From Candidatus Peribacteraceae bacterium (GTDB lineage Bacteria; Patescibacteriota; Gracilibacteria; Peribacterales; Peribacteraceae): a DNA stretch of 47,892 nt. Under the pieces are notes generated by a model. The model was not told the DNA's origin and ran no database searches. It worked only from the letters and a program-made list of their open reading frames with translations. A program made the translations under genes and the position numbers. Every line of letters begins with the position of its first letter. The stretch's first letter is position 1. The DNA is taken from positions 1-47,892 of the forward strand of contig JASMHZ010000008.1 of the NCBI GenBank assembly GCA_030750465.1. Reading direction: 5' to 3'. Shown piece by piece: positions 47,826-47,892 of this stretch.

Positions 47826-47892
47826 CTATCAAGAGAATTAACGTGCTGACATGTGGCTTATTTGAAATCAGAAGCCACGTTTCCACTTTCTG

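Overview
The window looks like a piece of a Patescibacteria (Candidate Phyla Radiation, CPR) chromosome. The evidence is indirect: compact genes with many tiny membrane proteins, few Shine-Dalgarno sites and several promoters that place transcription start at the AUG, a PrgI/VirB4/VirB2-like secretion gene set scattered over the window, many secreted proteins of unknown family, and a group I intron in a 23S rRNA sequence. In-frame UGA is not needed in any gene, so the code appears standard. I cannot assign a class; Peregrinibacteria- or Gracilibacteria-like lineages are guesses only.

Layout. 1-2.3 kb: small ORFs, one resembling a free-standing RNA polymerase alpha C-terminal domain, then the 3' core of a group I intron joined to a short, broken 23S rRNA segment. 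2.3-8.5 kb: cold-shock protein, YidD, small membrane proteins, a HIT protein, a HAD phosphatase, ribosomal protein S1, and a TraC/VirB4-N-like plus PrgI pair. 9.1-16.8 kb: ClpC with a CIRCE operator, AI-2E family permease, VirB2-like protein, DusB, and ribosomal L1 and L11 separated by a membrane protein. 16.9-24.1 kb: six tandem genes for exported proteins built on Tyr/Lys-rich 11-residue repeats, the main novelty here. 24.1-27.4 kb: secreted protein, RuvB, EamA-like protein, glycosyltransferase. 27.5-31 kb: accessory region with a phosphatase fragment, a toxin-antitoxin pair, a DUF3892/lysozyme-like gene with a membrane partner, a serine recombinase remnant, tRNA-Lys and tRNA-derived repeats. 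31-34.1 kb: PurF-like protein, small hypotheticals, TatD. 34.1-36 kb: two tRNA-Gly genes and three VirB2-like membrane proteins in an operon. 36.2-47.9 kb: MetG, PUR-like nucleic-acid-binding protein, calcium-repeat/SLH protein, Fmt, NrnA-like DHH protein, VirB4 ATPase, a lipoprotein, and an SH3/NodB-like lipoprotein.

The 17-24 kb cluster is the best candidate for an undescribed system. Every member has a signal peptide, a variable head (Cys-rich in three, short in the others) and a common body. The body is two stretches of 11-residue repeats with Tyr at a fixed place, separated by a CX6-9C turn, and it usually ends in an AYDKARG-like tail. Four genes share one promoter architecture: a TGTCAA...CAATT box exactly 29 bases before a TAAAAT-like -10. 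Two members are frameshifted next to A-runs, which could be decay, sequence error, slippage or phase variation.

Other signals run through the window: nested palindromic elements in intergenic DNA and in frame inside protein genes (TatD, S1, VirB4), palindromes abutting tRNA genes and tRNA fragments, and long imperfect inverted repeats of short words at gene ends.
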